From: Prorocentrum cordatum
Lineage: Eukaryota; Sar; Dinophyceae; Prorocentrales; Prorocentraceae
Direction of reading: 5' to 3'
Length of the DNA stretch: 64,000 nucleotides
NCBI GenBank assembly: GCA_963575745.1
Contig: CAUYUJ010016475.1
Span: 150,589-214,588 of the forward strand
Below the pieces are notes generated by a model that worked only from the letters and a program-made list of their open reading frames with translations, had not been told where the DNA came from and searched no databases. The translations under genes and the position numbers were made by a program. The stretch's first letter is position 1. The number at the start of each line of letters is the position of its first letter. Positions 63,398-64,000 of this stretch are shown here, one piece after another.

Positions 63398-64000
63398 CCC
63401 TCTGCTGAAGCGGAGCTAGTGTTGCGCCTGTTGGCTCCTTCTGACGGCAGGGCGCCCGCTGAAATCACGGCCGCGGCCGAGTTGCGTCTCAATCACACCG
63501 GCGCCCCGCCGCAGCTCGCCCGAGATCGTTATCAATGTTTGACTCTATGCGAGTTGGGCGATTCGTAATTCATGACAAGTCAGAGTTCATGATTGACGCT
63601 TCACGTATCCCCACCAGCCCATCCATAAACGATCCTAGGGACGGATGCAAGGGAGCGGCGGCCAAGGGACGGATGCACGCAGTTCAATCGACGGACAGCG
63701 CATCAAGTGGACAGGCGTTTTCACGCATTCAAGCATTGACCCCATGTGGTCCTAGTGGAACGCGTGTACACATGCGTTTGGAATGAAAAAGGTGGGTCGT
63801 ATTGCATCGTATATTCGAGATGATCGCGGCCAGGAGTGGTGGAGTTGGCTCAAAGACGCCCTAACGCGCACCCGGTCACCCGCGGACTTAACAGGCACGG
63901 ATGACAGCAGACGATTGAGGACACGAATTGTTTCGAGATTTGGGGCGAGCTGTGGCGCAAACGCTTGGACGCCGTACAGTCTTGCGAGCAATGTTTGAAA
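63398..64000. other. unresolved right edge
   Basis: Frames exist on both strands at 63752-63998 (plus: RIASYIRDDRGQEWWSWLKD; minus: LNRLLSSVPVKSAGDRVRVR) and neither can be preferred. GACGCTTCACGTATCCCC followed by ACCAGCCC at 63596-63621 repeats the left end of the 1.5-kb insertion at 61310. Confidence 0.3.

Overview
The window looks like a gene-poor piece of a dinoflagellate nuclear genome, most like a GC-rich lineage such as Prorocentrum; the species name is inference. The support is: very GC-rich DNA packed with triplet and dinucleotide runs; short exons joined by introns with GT, GC and GA donors and CAG|G boundaries; broken LINE open reading frames with a dinoflagellate-type endonuclease and reverse transcriptase; and a possible relict spliced leader near the right end. 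I see no bacterial operon, no rRNA or tRNA gene and no CRISPR array. A run of N bases (9717-9816) inside a GA repeat marks an assembly gap.

Layout. 0-5 kb: short inverted-repeat elements, a GC-rich tandem repeat and no supported gene. 5.2-12.5 kb: one decayed LINE-like retrotransposon. Its ORF1 and endonuclease (5.3-7.6 kb) are separated from its reverse transcriptase (10.4-11.7 kb) by a GATA-rich run, a homogeneous 152-bp satellite and the gapped GA run. 12.7-13.75 kb: a CT microsatellite over 1 kb long. 14-24 kb: GC-rich sequence with triplet runs, tandem duplications and one coding-like remnant. 24.1-30.5 kb: the best gene candidate, a plus-strand split gene with helical exons and a C-terminal exon carrying one membrane segment and a charged tail. 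30.6-35.2 kb: possible minus-strand exons of a membrane protein. 35-57 kb: microsatellites, minisatellites and many short fold-back elements. 57.4-63.2 kb: a 77-bp minisatellite in two copies of one module, the second interrupted by a 1.5-kb insertion. 63.2-64 kb: a spliced-leader-like relic and unresolved sequence.

The unifying theme is a large set of short (100-400 bp), inverted-repeat, non-autonomous elements in several families. Some sit inside introns, or carry a splice donor or an acceptor tract, as expected of introners (transposon-derived introns). Four introns in the gene at 24-30 kb are bounded by 4-6 nt direct repeats starting CAGG and keep phase 0, which fits origin by insertion. 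All functional statements about these elements are inference from sequence structure.
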